DNA of 64,000 nucleotides from Codonopsis lanceolata (Eukaryota > Streptophyta > Magnoliopsida > Asterales > Campanulaceae): positions 65,941,501 through 66,005,500 of the forward strand of contig CM028377.1 of NCBI GenBank assembly GCA_013146195.2, read 5' to 3'. The notes beneath the pieces are model-generated. The model ran no database searches. It was not told the DNA's origin and saw only the letters and a list, made by a program, of their open reading frames with translations. This document shows, piece after piece, positions 49,601 to 57,065 of the stretch; within the stretch, counting starts at the first letter, position 1, and each line of letters begins with the position of its first letter. The translations under genes and the position numbers were made by a program.

Positions 49601-52600
49601 AGCAATATCAATAAATTTAAAGTGAAACACGGATTACAAGTCTGCCAGGAGCCTTATTATGGCTACGGAAAATCTACTACAGCCTATAGTGATACAAAGT
49701 TGAATGGTAAAGAATGCATCACACTATGGGAAGCTAGGCCCTCGCTGAGGCTCAAAGAAAAGGCACCATGAACGAAAATATAGCAGACATTAAACAAGCC
49801 TCGAAAAGAAGAAAAAATTAATCCTTTCAACAGTAACAGCTAGTGGAAACTTGAAATAAACAATAATATAGGGTAAAGAAATCAGCTAAAGATATTGTCT
49901 AAAAGCAGAAGCATTGAGCAGTAGACTATCATCTTTCCATCTATTATGGAAGAAGGTCAATTCATACTAGCAGTTTTCGTACAAACTTGTTCCTATACAA
50001 TTGACAAGTGGCACGAGAGAGAGAGAGAGAGAGAGAGGAGAAATTGTAAGTATGAGTGGGGAGAAAAATAAGGGATGGAGAGAGAAAAAATAATGAAATT
50101 AAGGGACGAGGGGAAAGAGAAAAGAACAAAATGAATGAGAGAAAATAGTGCATAATGTGTAAAGACAACGAGATGAGAAGTGAATATATATATATATATA
50201 TATATAATATACATATCTGATATAAAAATAAGAAAGATAAAGAAAAAAAACAAAAGACATTATTATTATACGGTATTGCACATGCATTGTGTATGCGACG
50301 ACTTCTTTCCATCAATTACAATGACATGAATTTCCAAAACCAGTTGCTAATGCACAGATATTCTAGGTCAAGTATCATTTTTTGATAAGTATTCTTGGTC
50401 AAGTATCATTCCAGCTTGTAGTACAATGGTACACACCTCTGTCCCTACATGCCACAGTAAGCTATTCCTATGTCAGCGGAGCCATTTGTCCCAGAGTCGC
50501 CCCAGCCTCAAGGATAATATGTCAGAGGGACAGCAATTGTAAAGCCTCATTGCCTCAAATGTAAATTATAATCTCCTCGATGACATCCCCTTCACCAAGG
50601 CCCAAGCCATGATCTTCTCCATTAGCGCCTCAAAGGCATCACGCTAAAAGCACATCCACACAGCCAAAAATCACCAGTATCTCCTCAATGGAACACATCA
50701 CCAGCAACTCCTTAAACATGAGCATACTACATAAGCAGTAACCTTCACACGTCTCAAAAGATTTCAGGAAGCTCCATGAGGTGGGTGCTTTATGGTTGAT
50801 CTAACAGAGGATGACGGCATGTGTCACGGTTAATCTCCCATAACAGGATTAATCTCTCTCTCTCTCTCTCTCTCTCATTTCAAGGCAGACATATAGAGTT
50901 CATATAGTTGGTTGTCAAAAAGCGTCCTACCATCCTCCCGTCCTCTTGGACTTCAAGGCAGAGATATAGAGTCCACATAGTAGGTCATAAGGGAGTCAAA
51001 ACGCTTCCGCCCGCGCCAATTTTGACAATTGATGGTGATGAACAAAGCCAGACAATGATCTGCGGCTTTCTTAATCATGGCTGTATTTGGTGCTTTAGGT
51101 GTGGGTGGACGATACAATGAATATGGTTTACTTTTTCCGTAACAAATAAATAATGACAATTCTTCCTTCACCTAAAAACTTGAATAAACTCATTCAACAA
51201 ACTAAATTGTTTACAAAGTCCTAAGGATAAATTTATCATATATTACCTTGTAAAGTTGTGATTCGGGTAAAACAAATACAGTTTGCATGTACAAATTCTA
51301 ATTTCAGCTTCTTAGCTAAATGAAATAAGCTAATCCTTAGCATTGTCTTAATTTAGTTCATTTAGCTAAGAAAATGAAAAAAAAAAATTGTATATGTAAA
51401 CAGGTCTTTGGTTCACACTAATTACAACTGTACAAGGAAATATATGATAAGTTTATCCTTAGGACTTCTTCAAACAATTTGTTTGTTGAATGACTTTATT
51501 CGGATCACTTTTGTTTTGCAAACAATAGGGACACTTGTCTTTTTTTTTGATAAGTAAGGTATAAGTAATATTAACAGACGTCAAAAAAGGTGTCACGTCC
51601 TTGTACACTGGAAGTATACATGAACTAAACTACAAAGCCAAAAGACCCAAACCTAGTTACAAAAAAGGATCCTCTGAAGTTGGATCGGCAGTTAAGCACC
51701 AGAATCTCAAATACGAAAGGAAAGCCTTTTTGATTCCTTCAGTCTCAAAAGCCCTTTTGTTCTTCTCTTTCCCGATGGTCCACCAAATAGCTGAAGGGGT
51801 GTACTTTCAGAAAACACTCCTTCTGTTTCGGGTAAAAGAAGGCCAACCCCGAAGCATATCAATAACAGTCCTGGGCATAACCCACGGAACATCAGCAGCA
51901 GAGAGGAATAGGGAAGTCCATAACTCCCTAGCCATAGAGCAAGGTAGCAGCAAATGGTTAACATCCTCCTCCTCACTTTTGCACATGTAGCATCGATTAA
52001 CATAGATCATGCCCCGAGATCTCAAATTTTCCCCCGTCAATATGGCACCCCTAACTGCCTCCCAAAAAAAAAAAGCTACCCTACCGGGGATTTTATGTTT
52101 CCAAATCTCCTTCCATGGGAACAAGCTTTTTTCCTTCTCTATCATCTTAGAATAGAAAGATCTAATAGAAAACAATCTGTTTTTAGTAACCTCCCAGATG
52201 ATTTTATCTTCACTCAAAACCTGCCTCTTACAACCATGGAGAAACTTCATGAACTGCACTGCCTCCTCTATATCCCAATCATGCAAGTTTCTGCGAAAAG
52301 CAGGGCTCCAAGGGTCTGTTCCCTCTTGATTGACCACCAACAAACTCACCATTTCCTCCTTGTTAACTGCAATATTGTATAGACTGGGAAACATCAATTG
52401 CATGGTATTAGTCCCGCACCAAAAATCCTTCCAGAACTTGACTTGATTTCCCAGCCCTACATCTAATTTAATGAACCTGTTGAAAGCATTCCATACTCCC
52501 ATAATACCTTTCCAGACACTAGAACCATGTGAGGACAGAACTTTCTTTGGGAACCAAAGATGATCACCCGCTCCATATTTGCTCACCACTAACCTCCTCC

Positions 52601-54549
52601 ATAGCGACTCTTTATCCACTAAAAACTTCCAAAGCCACTTACCCAACAGAGCCTTATTAAAGAAGCTGAGATTTTTAACTTCTAGACCCCCACTCTCCTT
52701 GTTAGAGCATACTGAATCCCACCCGACTAAGTGATAATTCCTCTTCTCTTTATCCCCTTCCCAAAGGAAATCTCTCTCTAACTTCTCAATTCTCTTTAAA
52801 ACTGAGGCAGGGGCCACAAACAAGGATAGAAAATAAGTGGGGAGATTAGATAGTTTACTCTTAATAAGAGTAAGTCTTCCACCCTTTGATAAGAATCGTC
52901 TCTTCCACCCCGCCAGCCGCCTCTCAAACCTAACCATTACTGAGTTCCACACATTGTTCTTAAAAGTCGAACCAAGAGGTAAACCTAGGTACGAAGTAGG
53001 GAGGCTAGAGACACTGCAGCCAAAGAACGAAGCTAAATTCTCCACGTTTTCCACTCTACCTAAGGGGATTAACTCACACTTCGAAACATTAGTCTTCAAA
53101 CCCGATAAATCTTGGAAAATCAGCAAGATTAAACGAAGGCAGCCAAGCTGATCACTTTCCGCATCACATCAAACTAGGGTGTCATCGGCAAATAGAAGGT
53201 GAGAAATAGTAACACCCCAACCAGGATCATTACCCACTCTAAACTCAACCCTTTTCTTCTCCTGCATTCCAACAACTTCAAAACTCTTCCACCCAGCTTG
53301 AAAAAAGATCCTATCCAGTGTCGACATACTTTCGGAACGACCAATATACTGGACAGCAAAACTGAATCTCAATTAGAAACAATGGAAGCTTTGACCTACC
53401 GCACCGAAACACAGATAATCGCCCATCACAACACCAAGGATAGGAAGCTTTGACCTAATCAGACAGGGAACCCAACCACCAAACAAGCTCGAACCTCCAG
53501 GCGACCTAGTGCATGACCGAGAGCAAACCCAAAAATTTCCAGCAGCGTGAGGACTTTCCGGCAACTTTCTGACGACGGCGAAAGGACAGAACTGGTCGTC
53601 TGGTTTGGGCGAAGCTCTCTGCCTAGTCAGTTGCCCTCGAATTCTTCACTCTTATTCCTTTGTAGATTTTGTTAACAGTTTATCCTTAGATTAGTTTACT
53701 GTATATACTCCTAGTGTACAAAGGACGCGTCACCTTTTTTGACGCTTCTATGATATTATACTCTTACTTATCAAAAAATATATATATTCTTCATAGTATT
53801 AAAAGGTAAGAGCTTGCTAATTGGCCATTGCAACCACCCCACCAATCTGTCATGCTTCAGCTGGTGGAGAATGTTTAAATTAGCCAAAAGTCCAAAAAAA
53901 AATTGCATTTCCGGTTAAATGTTTACAACCAAAATTATCGCCATAAACATGGCAACGAAAATAGTGTTTAAGTAGTGAAAATAGATCCTTATTTTGCATA
54001 GTAATGTGTTAGACAGTATTAAATTTAATTTTAATATACTGTCCAAGACGATAGTTCAAAGGAGACATGCATAAAGAAGCTATACACTGTATAGTATACC
54101 TTAATGATGTAATTTTCACTAACAAAACTGTTAGAGAGCATATGAAGAAGCATAAGTACATAGATGCAATAAAAGAATAAAGAAAATCGGTGAGAAAGAA
54201 TTACCGAGGATCCAACTTGAGCCTGACAATCACTTAAATTCTTGTAAACACCAACAAGGTCCCCTTTCCGGATAACAAAGAAGGCATTTTTCTCTTCATC
54301 CATTGCTGGTTTAGGCTTGACCTTTTGTGTTTTAGACTTACTACTGCTGCCGGCCTTTCGACTATGAGTCGAGAAACAAGGAGCACGGAATCTCGTCGAA
54401 AGAAAGTCAAAATTAACTGTTCGGGTTGAAGCTTGCTCAAACCTTTTGTTCCATGGCAAACCCGGAAATCCACAAGATGAACTTCTTATAGCAAACCGGC
54501 CAGTCCTTGCAAATAAAGCCGTGGAATATGCAATAAACAAGCAGTTCAT
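28673..54549 (-). CDS. RNase H1-type protein with N-terminal viroplasmin/hybrid-binding domain (spliced, 9 coding exons)
   Basis: Exons on the minus strand: 54549-54205, 49486-49328, 45181-45113, 31800-31738, 31376-31293, 30922-30830, 30749-30606, 29240-29133, 28753-28673. All junctions are GT-AG and every intron is phase 0, giving 381 codons. RNase H1 cuts the RNA strand of RNA:DNA hybrids. Residues 1-75 are Arg/Ser-rich and poor in acids, like a mitochondrial or plastid transit peptide. FFVIRKGDLVGVYKNLSDCQAQV starts the hybrid-binding (Cauli_VI) domain and exon 2 completes it (VSVYKGYTMSKETEDYL). The RNase H fold has its four acids in LEFDG, NVAEYRAM, QGDSKL and NSDADAEAN. Introns hold LINEs, SINEs and MITEs; intron 3 is 13.3 kb. 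Exons 4-9 also occur in copy 1. A small exon could be missed in intron 3; the exon 5 acceptor is weak. Confidence 0.88.
29434..29680. mobile_element. Stowaway MITE, 247 bp (copy 2)
   Basis: Same element and TA flanks as 13929-14175, with two single-base differences near the right end (TTAAACTT and ACGTAGAC here). Confidence 0.8.
30282..30498. mobile_element. Mutator-like foldback MITE, 217 bp (copy 2)
   Basis: Same insertion as 14774-14990, with the same 9-bp flanks CACATTTAA (30273-30281 and 30499-30507). Confidence 0.8.
33040..33676 (-). mobile_element. 5'-truncated L1-type LINE, 637 bp (copy 2)
   Basis: Same insertion and same target duplications (33023-33039 and from 33677). One reading frame is longer here because of an extra base near 33569 relative to copy 1. 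Confidence 0.85.
34583..34640. mobile_element. Left half of a Stowaway MITE split by LINE B (copy 1 counterpart at 19075-19133)
   Basis: It starts TA-CTCCCTCTGTTCCAAGTAAAG and stops after GTTTCACTTTCTTTT, where the LINE B 3' end begins. The matching right half lies at about 44030-44175. Confidence 0.65.
34641..38290 (-). mobile_element. L1-type LINE 'B' (copy 2), 3' part
   Basis: It contains the 3'UTR, degenerate RT and the endonuclease from 38259 (SWNVRGLNEFRKRQLVKG) down to TTFPNAFSR. ORF2 is broken by stops and frameshifts, and the RT FADD box is gone. The remaining 5' part of this element is at about 43699-44027, displaced by LINE C. Confidence 0.85.
38828..42023 (-). pseudogene. LINE C ORF2: endonuclease and reverse transcriptase
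   Basis: The first 349 codons (42023-40974) hold an intact AP-type endonuclease: SWNVRGLNN, CLLETKMD, GGDFNVIRFPHERKG, IDRFLV and SDHAPLLL. After a stop the reverse transcriptase continues (40871-40152) with GDKAPGPDGFSLAFFQHSWE, DYRPISLIGSIYKIIAKVL and LDIEKAYDHVNWEFLIYLL (first catalytic Asp). A frameshift destroys the second catalytic box after HLLFA (near 39940). Thumb and zinc finger follow (39867-38395) with more shifts. The enzyme would nick target DNA and copy LINE RNA in place; this copy cannot. Confidence 0.85.
42030..42653 (-). CDS. LINE C ORF1-like reading frame, 207 codons
   Basis: The frame ends at 42030, six bases before the ORF2 start at 42023, the tandem arrangement of plant L1 elements. 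No DUF4283 or CCHC knuckle is visible, so this is probably only the C-terminal part or a degenerate form. The stretch CTPIAMVEPGD...DISLWVQSRLKDFG...KIQELLMEIE is clearly related to the LINE B fragment at 44027-43704. The C-terminus is basic (RDSSSKRKGKSRARCTRELK). Confidence 0.6.
   Translation of the reverse strand: MDYLYYGPAQEEPVQTGVTGVACEKKDLPQEVADSTDQSCSPSGKVEDLGESGYDKECVDCSDGEEEVHSGRTGVAGQMTITSSMNEGLSDPICCTPIAMVEPGDCCGFEPLLCNGESKDISLWVQSRLKDFGTFIGVSNHGFDDKIQELLMEIERSWRASERDSSSKRKGKSRARCTRELKQLCRDFNSAHLEFKEGESRRKRNLT
43699..44027 (-). mobile_element. LINE B, 5' part displaced by LINE C
   Basis: The frame 44027-43704 (CTPLRMVPPEDYGG...NISVWVRNRVKSFGRILG...KIEELIMDIEKG) is homologous to the ORF1-like frame of LINE C. 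It is the missing upstream part of LINE B. It ends at the 16-bp target duplication of LINE C. Confidence 0.75.
44030..44175. mobile_element. Right half of the split Stowaway MITE
   Basis: It reads CTTTACCCTCCAC...AATTATGACCAACT...CTTTTCATACGTGGACTCTTTGGGTGGAATGGAGGAAG-TA. It is closely similar to the right half of the intact element at 13929-14175. The left half is at 34583-34640. Confidence 0.65.
44435..44544 (+). mobile_element. tRNA-derived SINE
   Basis: It contains an A-box-like GATGGCAAGGGC and a B-box-like GGTACCAATCC (compare GGTTCNANTCC). It ends CACACTTACCTATCAAAAA. It is closely similar to 46199-46306. It lies in intron 3 of the RNase H1 gene. Confidence 0.7.
45484..45846. repeat. 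Tandem duplication, period ~183 bp
   Basis: The block AATTGATTTCTCATCAAAAG...CACCAAACAAAAAACTCATA occurs twice in direct orientation (from about 45493 and about 45676), with few differences. No coding capacity. It lies in intron 2 of the RNase H1 gene. Confidence 0.8.
46199..46306 (-). mobile_element. tRNA-derived SINE, second copy
   Basis: On the minus strand: GACCCCAAGGAGTGGGAGAG, GATGGCAAGGGC, B box GGTTCCAATCC (exact match to GGTTCNANTCC), then CACACTTACCTATCAAAAAAA. The flanks share an imperfect AGCTTTT...TTTC repeat. It lies in intron 2 of the RNase H1 gene. Confidence 0.75.
47175..47347. mobile_element. Stowaway MITE, 173 bp
   Basis: The left end is TA-CTCCCTCCGTCCCAAAAAAAA, the canonical Stowaway terminus. 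The right end is TTTTTTTGGGATGGATGGAG-TA. Confidence 0.85.
47348..48357. other. Intron 2 sequence of the RNase H1 gene, no feature
   Basis: AT-rich sequence without recognisable elements or exons. The parts of intron 2 at 45847-46198 and 46307-47174 are likewise featureless. Confidence 0.5.
48358..48560 (+). mobile_element. LINE ORF2 fragment, plus strand
   Basis: The translation EPGFLEWIRSRWCSYEISGS and LARKLKLLKMDLKVWNKEVFG matches the region after the endonuclease in LINEs B and C (WDSYEVEGKPCFRIAKKLKLLKEDLRVWNREIFG). No tail or target duplication was found. Its orientation is opposite to the other large LINEs. Confidence 0.75.
48556..48783 (-). other. Unrecognised open reading frame, ~75 codons
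   Basis: The minus strand reads ENRKSFDVNRRVDRGRASFQ, continuing with LLERLKGKPHEVVLSLLELLWVCDW, with protein-like composition and no stops. It directly adjoins the plus-strand LINE fragment. It may be a piece of LINE ORF1 in inverted arrangement. I do not recognise the family. Confidence 0.35.
48839..49327. other. Intron 2 sequence near exon 2, no feature
   Basis: A run of G (about 48803) and AT-rich sequence, with no recognised element. Confidence 0.4.
50019..50037. repeat. (GA)n microsatellite
   Basis: GA dinucleotide run. A TA run lies nearby at about 50186-50206 and a CT run at 50851-50876. All are within intron 1 of the RNase H1 gene. Confidence 0.85.
50380..50390 (-). mobile_element. 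Tail-only LINE insertion, 11 bp, with 20-bp direct repeats
   Basis: The 11 bases TTTTGATAAGT (ACTTATCAAAA on the minus strand) are exactly the 3' tail of the LINEs in this window. They sit between direct repeats ATTCTAGGTCAAGTATCATT (50360-50379) and ATTCTTGGTCAAGTATCATT (50391-50410), which differ by one base. This is what target-primed reverse transcription would leave after aborting almost at once. Confidence 0.7.
50411..51181. other. Intron 1 sequence, no gene seen
   Basis: It holds a CT microsatellite (50851-50876) and a short imperfect duplication (AAGGCAGACATATAGAGTTC near 50882; AAGGCAGAGATATAGAGTCC near 50955). Open frames lack family resemblance. Confidence 0.45.
51182..51501. mobile_element. 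Foldback element, 320 bp, inverted repeats >100 bp
   Basis: The left arm runs TGAATAAACTCATTCAACAA...AAGTCCTAAGGATAAATTTA...CCTTGTAAAGTTGTGATT. The right arm read backwards is the same with scattered changes. No target duplication could be assigned, so this is a MULE-like or other foldback MITE. Confidence 0.65.
51541..53375 (-). mobile_element. 5'-truncated L1-type LINE 'D'
   Basis: The tail TTACTTATCAAAAAAAAA lies at the low-coordinate end. The open frame 53126-51807 (439 codons) covers RT palm to C-terminus: LSGLKTNVSKCELIPLG, LPTSYLGLPLGSTFKN, LSKGGRLTLIKSKLSNLPTY, the zinc finger RCYMCKSEEEDVNHLLLPC. Upstream, 53372-53169 holds HLLFADDTLV, the catalytic box, in another frame. The 5' half of the element is missing. 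It lies in intron 1 of the RNase H1 gene. Confidence 0.85.
53640..53782 (+). mobile_element. LINE 3' end 'E', plus strand, head-to-head with LINE D
   Basis: The plus strand reads CTAGTGTACAAAGGACGCG, ACCTTTTTTGACG and ends TCTTACTTATCAAAAAA. This is the same 3'UTR as LINE D (AGTGTACAAGGACGTGACAC...), in opposite orientation. The sequence between D and E (53376-53639) is not recognised except for a repeated GGAAGCTTTGACCT (53384 and 53441). Confidence 0.7.
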
Positions 54550-54584
54550 TACCGACTAGTTTTCCCCAAAAGTCTCCAGATTTC

Positions 54585-55265
54585 TGTAACAACAAATTCT
54601 CCTTACTGTAACTAATCTAAATTGATGATACATTTCCTAATATTCCCCATCCCACTCAAAGAGTCCCGTTTGAAAATTCGTTCTTGCTACTTTCCCCTTC
54701 AATTGAAATAAAACAAGTTGGATACAGCAAACAATTTTTTTACAATAGAGGCAAAAGCTACCATGTGCTGTTAGAACACATGTTAAGCACCTAACTTTTA
54801 TCGAGGTAAAATTTACTAGAAGTAAGACACTTGTCAGGCAAACCCTACAATAAATACTTCCGATGTTACTAATGGATGCATTAGATACTTGATTTATTAG
54901 TCATGAATTATTTGTATGGAAGAGACGGAATATTTTGCAAAAATTTGGGACGAAATAAGTGCTTTGTGAGCTTATAAAAAAGAACAAATCAAACCCAAAT
55001 AAGCAAGACTTGCAATGGCCGAATGGACAATTTAGAAATTTGCTCTCTGGGTTCCTCAAATCAAAGTTTATGATTTCTTCAACTTACAAGAATTTTCAGT
55101 AGGGCTAAATATGGGTTTGATTTCCAGGAAGTAATAGAAGAAGCAAGTAGCGGGTTTAGCTTAAATGAGTGACGGGAACAGACTACAAACCACACAAAAT
55201 GAGTTTTATTAATCGAAACAATGTGTGTGTGAGTGAATACATATGACTCAAAAAAGGGAAGCATA
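54585..55265 (-). other. Inferred intron in the 5'UTR of the RNase H1 gene
   Basis: Donor AACAACTG|GTATGCTTCC at about 55266/55265 and acceptor TTGTTACAG|AAATCTGG at about 54585/54584, 35 bp before the start codon. The upstream exon (about 55266-55550) is open for 94 codons in one frame (MAPKQGGNPIPFSS...), but that frame reads into the intron. I take it as UTR. A relic of a Stowaway end lies at about 54653. Confidence 0.5.
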
Positions 55266-55720
55266 CCAGTTGTTTCGTTTGAACTAGCTGAACGCCACTG
55301 CGGAAGCTGTTGATCTTTTCTGCTGCCTGCGCCTCTCTGCCTTCTTGTGTGTTAGTGTGTGTGGAGAGGGTGAAGCTCTTCTGTTTGGCTTTGCTTGGGG
55401 ACTTTTGGAGGGGAAACTCAATCAATGAAGAGAATGGAATAGGGTTTCCTCCCTGCTTGGGAGCCAAGAGAAGAGAATTTGATTTTCATTCCTTCTTGTT
55501 GCTTGAAAGCAGGGAAGAAAAGAAAGGGAAAAAGGGGAATTAAAATTTGGTGGAGGCCAACCACACCCCCACCGCCGTTTGTACCCTATTTCTTGTATAT
55601 TGATATTCTATCTTTGGTCGTACGCTGCATTAAATAGGGTGTAAAAAGTGAGTTGTGGGATAGATTAGCCTATTCTTAAAATTTTCCCCATTAAACCTAT
55701 CTACAAATTAATATCTCAAG
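55266..55720 (-). promoter_or_regulatory. RNase H1 5'UTR exon and proximal promoter
   Basis: The exon part (to about 55550) is CT-rich on the minus strand, as plant leaders often are. The sequence beyond it to 55720 would be the core promoter. A hAT-type element begins at 55722, so upstream control sequences have been displaced by about 0.9 kb. No clear TATA box could be assigned. Confidence 0.4.
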
Positions 55721-55721
55721 C

Positions 55722-56314
55722 TAGGGGTGAGCTTGGTCCGATCCGATCCATTTTTTTGGAAAAATTAAGAGAATTATGACCAGACCAATAGTCCGGTTCT
55801 TAAAAAATATAGAATCAGGACCAACTCAATATGTCTGAGAATCAATACATTGGTCCGGTCTAGAACCAATTAAAGACGTACGAGAATCAGGACCGAACCA
55901 ATACGATGCGTAACTAGATTTTCTAAAAAACAATGATCAATAATCAAATCATGTTCTTCCTTCATACAATATTTTGTTGGGTTCGTTGTTCTTGTGAAAA
56001 TAAACTAAAGGTAAATATCATTACTTCTAAATTAATAAAGAGAAATGAAAAAGAAAGTTGTAAGGAAATTTATTGCAAGTCATCTTCCTCTCCGATCTCC
56101 TTATGGTTAATTTAATTAATTTACAGGTAACAATCCTTCAAACTAATAATGTTTGGAATCATAAAAAGAGGCAGGAAATTAATTAATTGGGAAGAACAAT
56201 GTTTTCCCTCCTATTTTCTCTTTAGTCAAATAAGGAAACTTGGTTGAATATTGAATCAAATTATTATATATTTTCTTTAGGTTGTAAGTTGTATCCCTTT
56301 TATTATCTTCTTAT

Positions 56315-56399
<85 letters not shown>

Positions 56400-56633
56400 T
56401 ATATATATATATATATATAATTATACTATATTAGTATATTATATATAATAAATAAATAATAAATACACATTGGTGGGTTGCGTTTTTGGTTTACCGTGGG
56501 CCGACCCAATTGTCCGGTTCTGTAAAAATTCAGATCCAGGACCAATCCAAAGTATTGGTCCGGTCCATTTTTGACTGGTTCGGTCCGGTTCCATTGGTCC
56601 GGTCCGGTTCCAAAAAAATTCTGCTCACCCCTA
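55722..56633. mobile_element. Non-autonomous hAT-type transposon, 912 bp, perfect 8-bp TSD
   Basis: The terminal inverted repeats are TAGGGGTGAGC and GCTCACCCCTA, flanked by a perfect 8-bp duplication TCTCAAGC (55714-55721 and 56634-56641). Subterminal regions are full of GGTCCGGTCC/GGACCAA motifs, as in other hAT elements. The centre is AT-rich with long AT microsatellites (about 56321-56419). No transposase. It lies about 170 bp beyond the likely 5' end of the RNase H1 transcript. Confidence 0.88.
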
Positions 56634-57065
56634 TCTCAAGCCCATATACCCGATTAAGGTCAAAATATGAACCCCTGAAGTATCCATTCAATTTTAGAGT
56701 CCCCTAAACCTACGAAGTGTGCCTATGTGATATTAGATGTTGTCATTTGTCTCATGTTTTTCCCATTCATTAGTGATTGTTATAAATGAGACGTTAAGTT
56801 GTACGTGAACCTATACGTACAGGGACATATTTATCATTTGATTCAGGGTGCAAAGTGGATTTACCCTTCTTCAAACCCCGGAAAGATCCATCTTCATCTC
56901 CCTTCTTCTGTAAAGTGGGTTTGAAAAATCACGTCCTTGTTCAACCACTTTTCTTCCCTCATTTTCCCACCCCCCCCCCACAGACACATGAACGATCCAA
57001 CCCAACAATGGAAAAACCCAATTCTCTTTCCTATTATATCACCTGGGATTCCCTTAGTTCGGAAC

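Noticed and set aside
55183..55467. 94-codon open frame upstream of the RNase H1 start
   Set aside because: It reads through a good splice donor into intron sequence and does not join in frame to exon 1; treated as 5'UTR.
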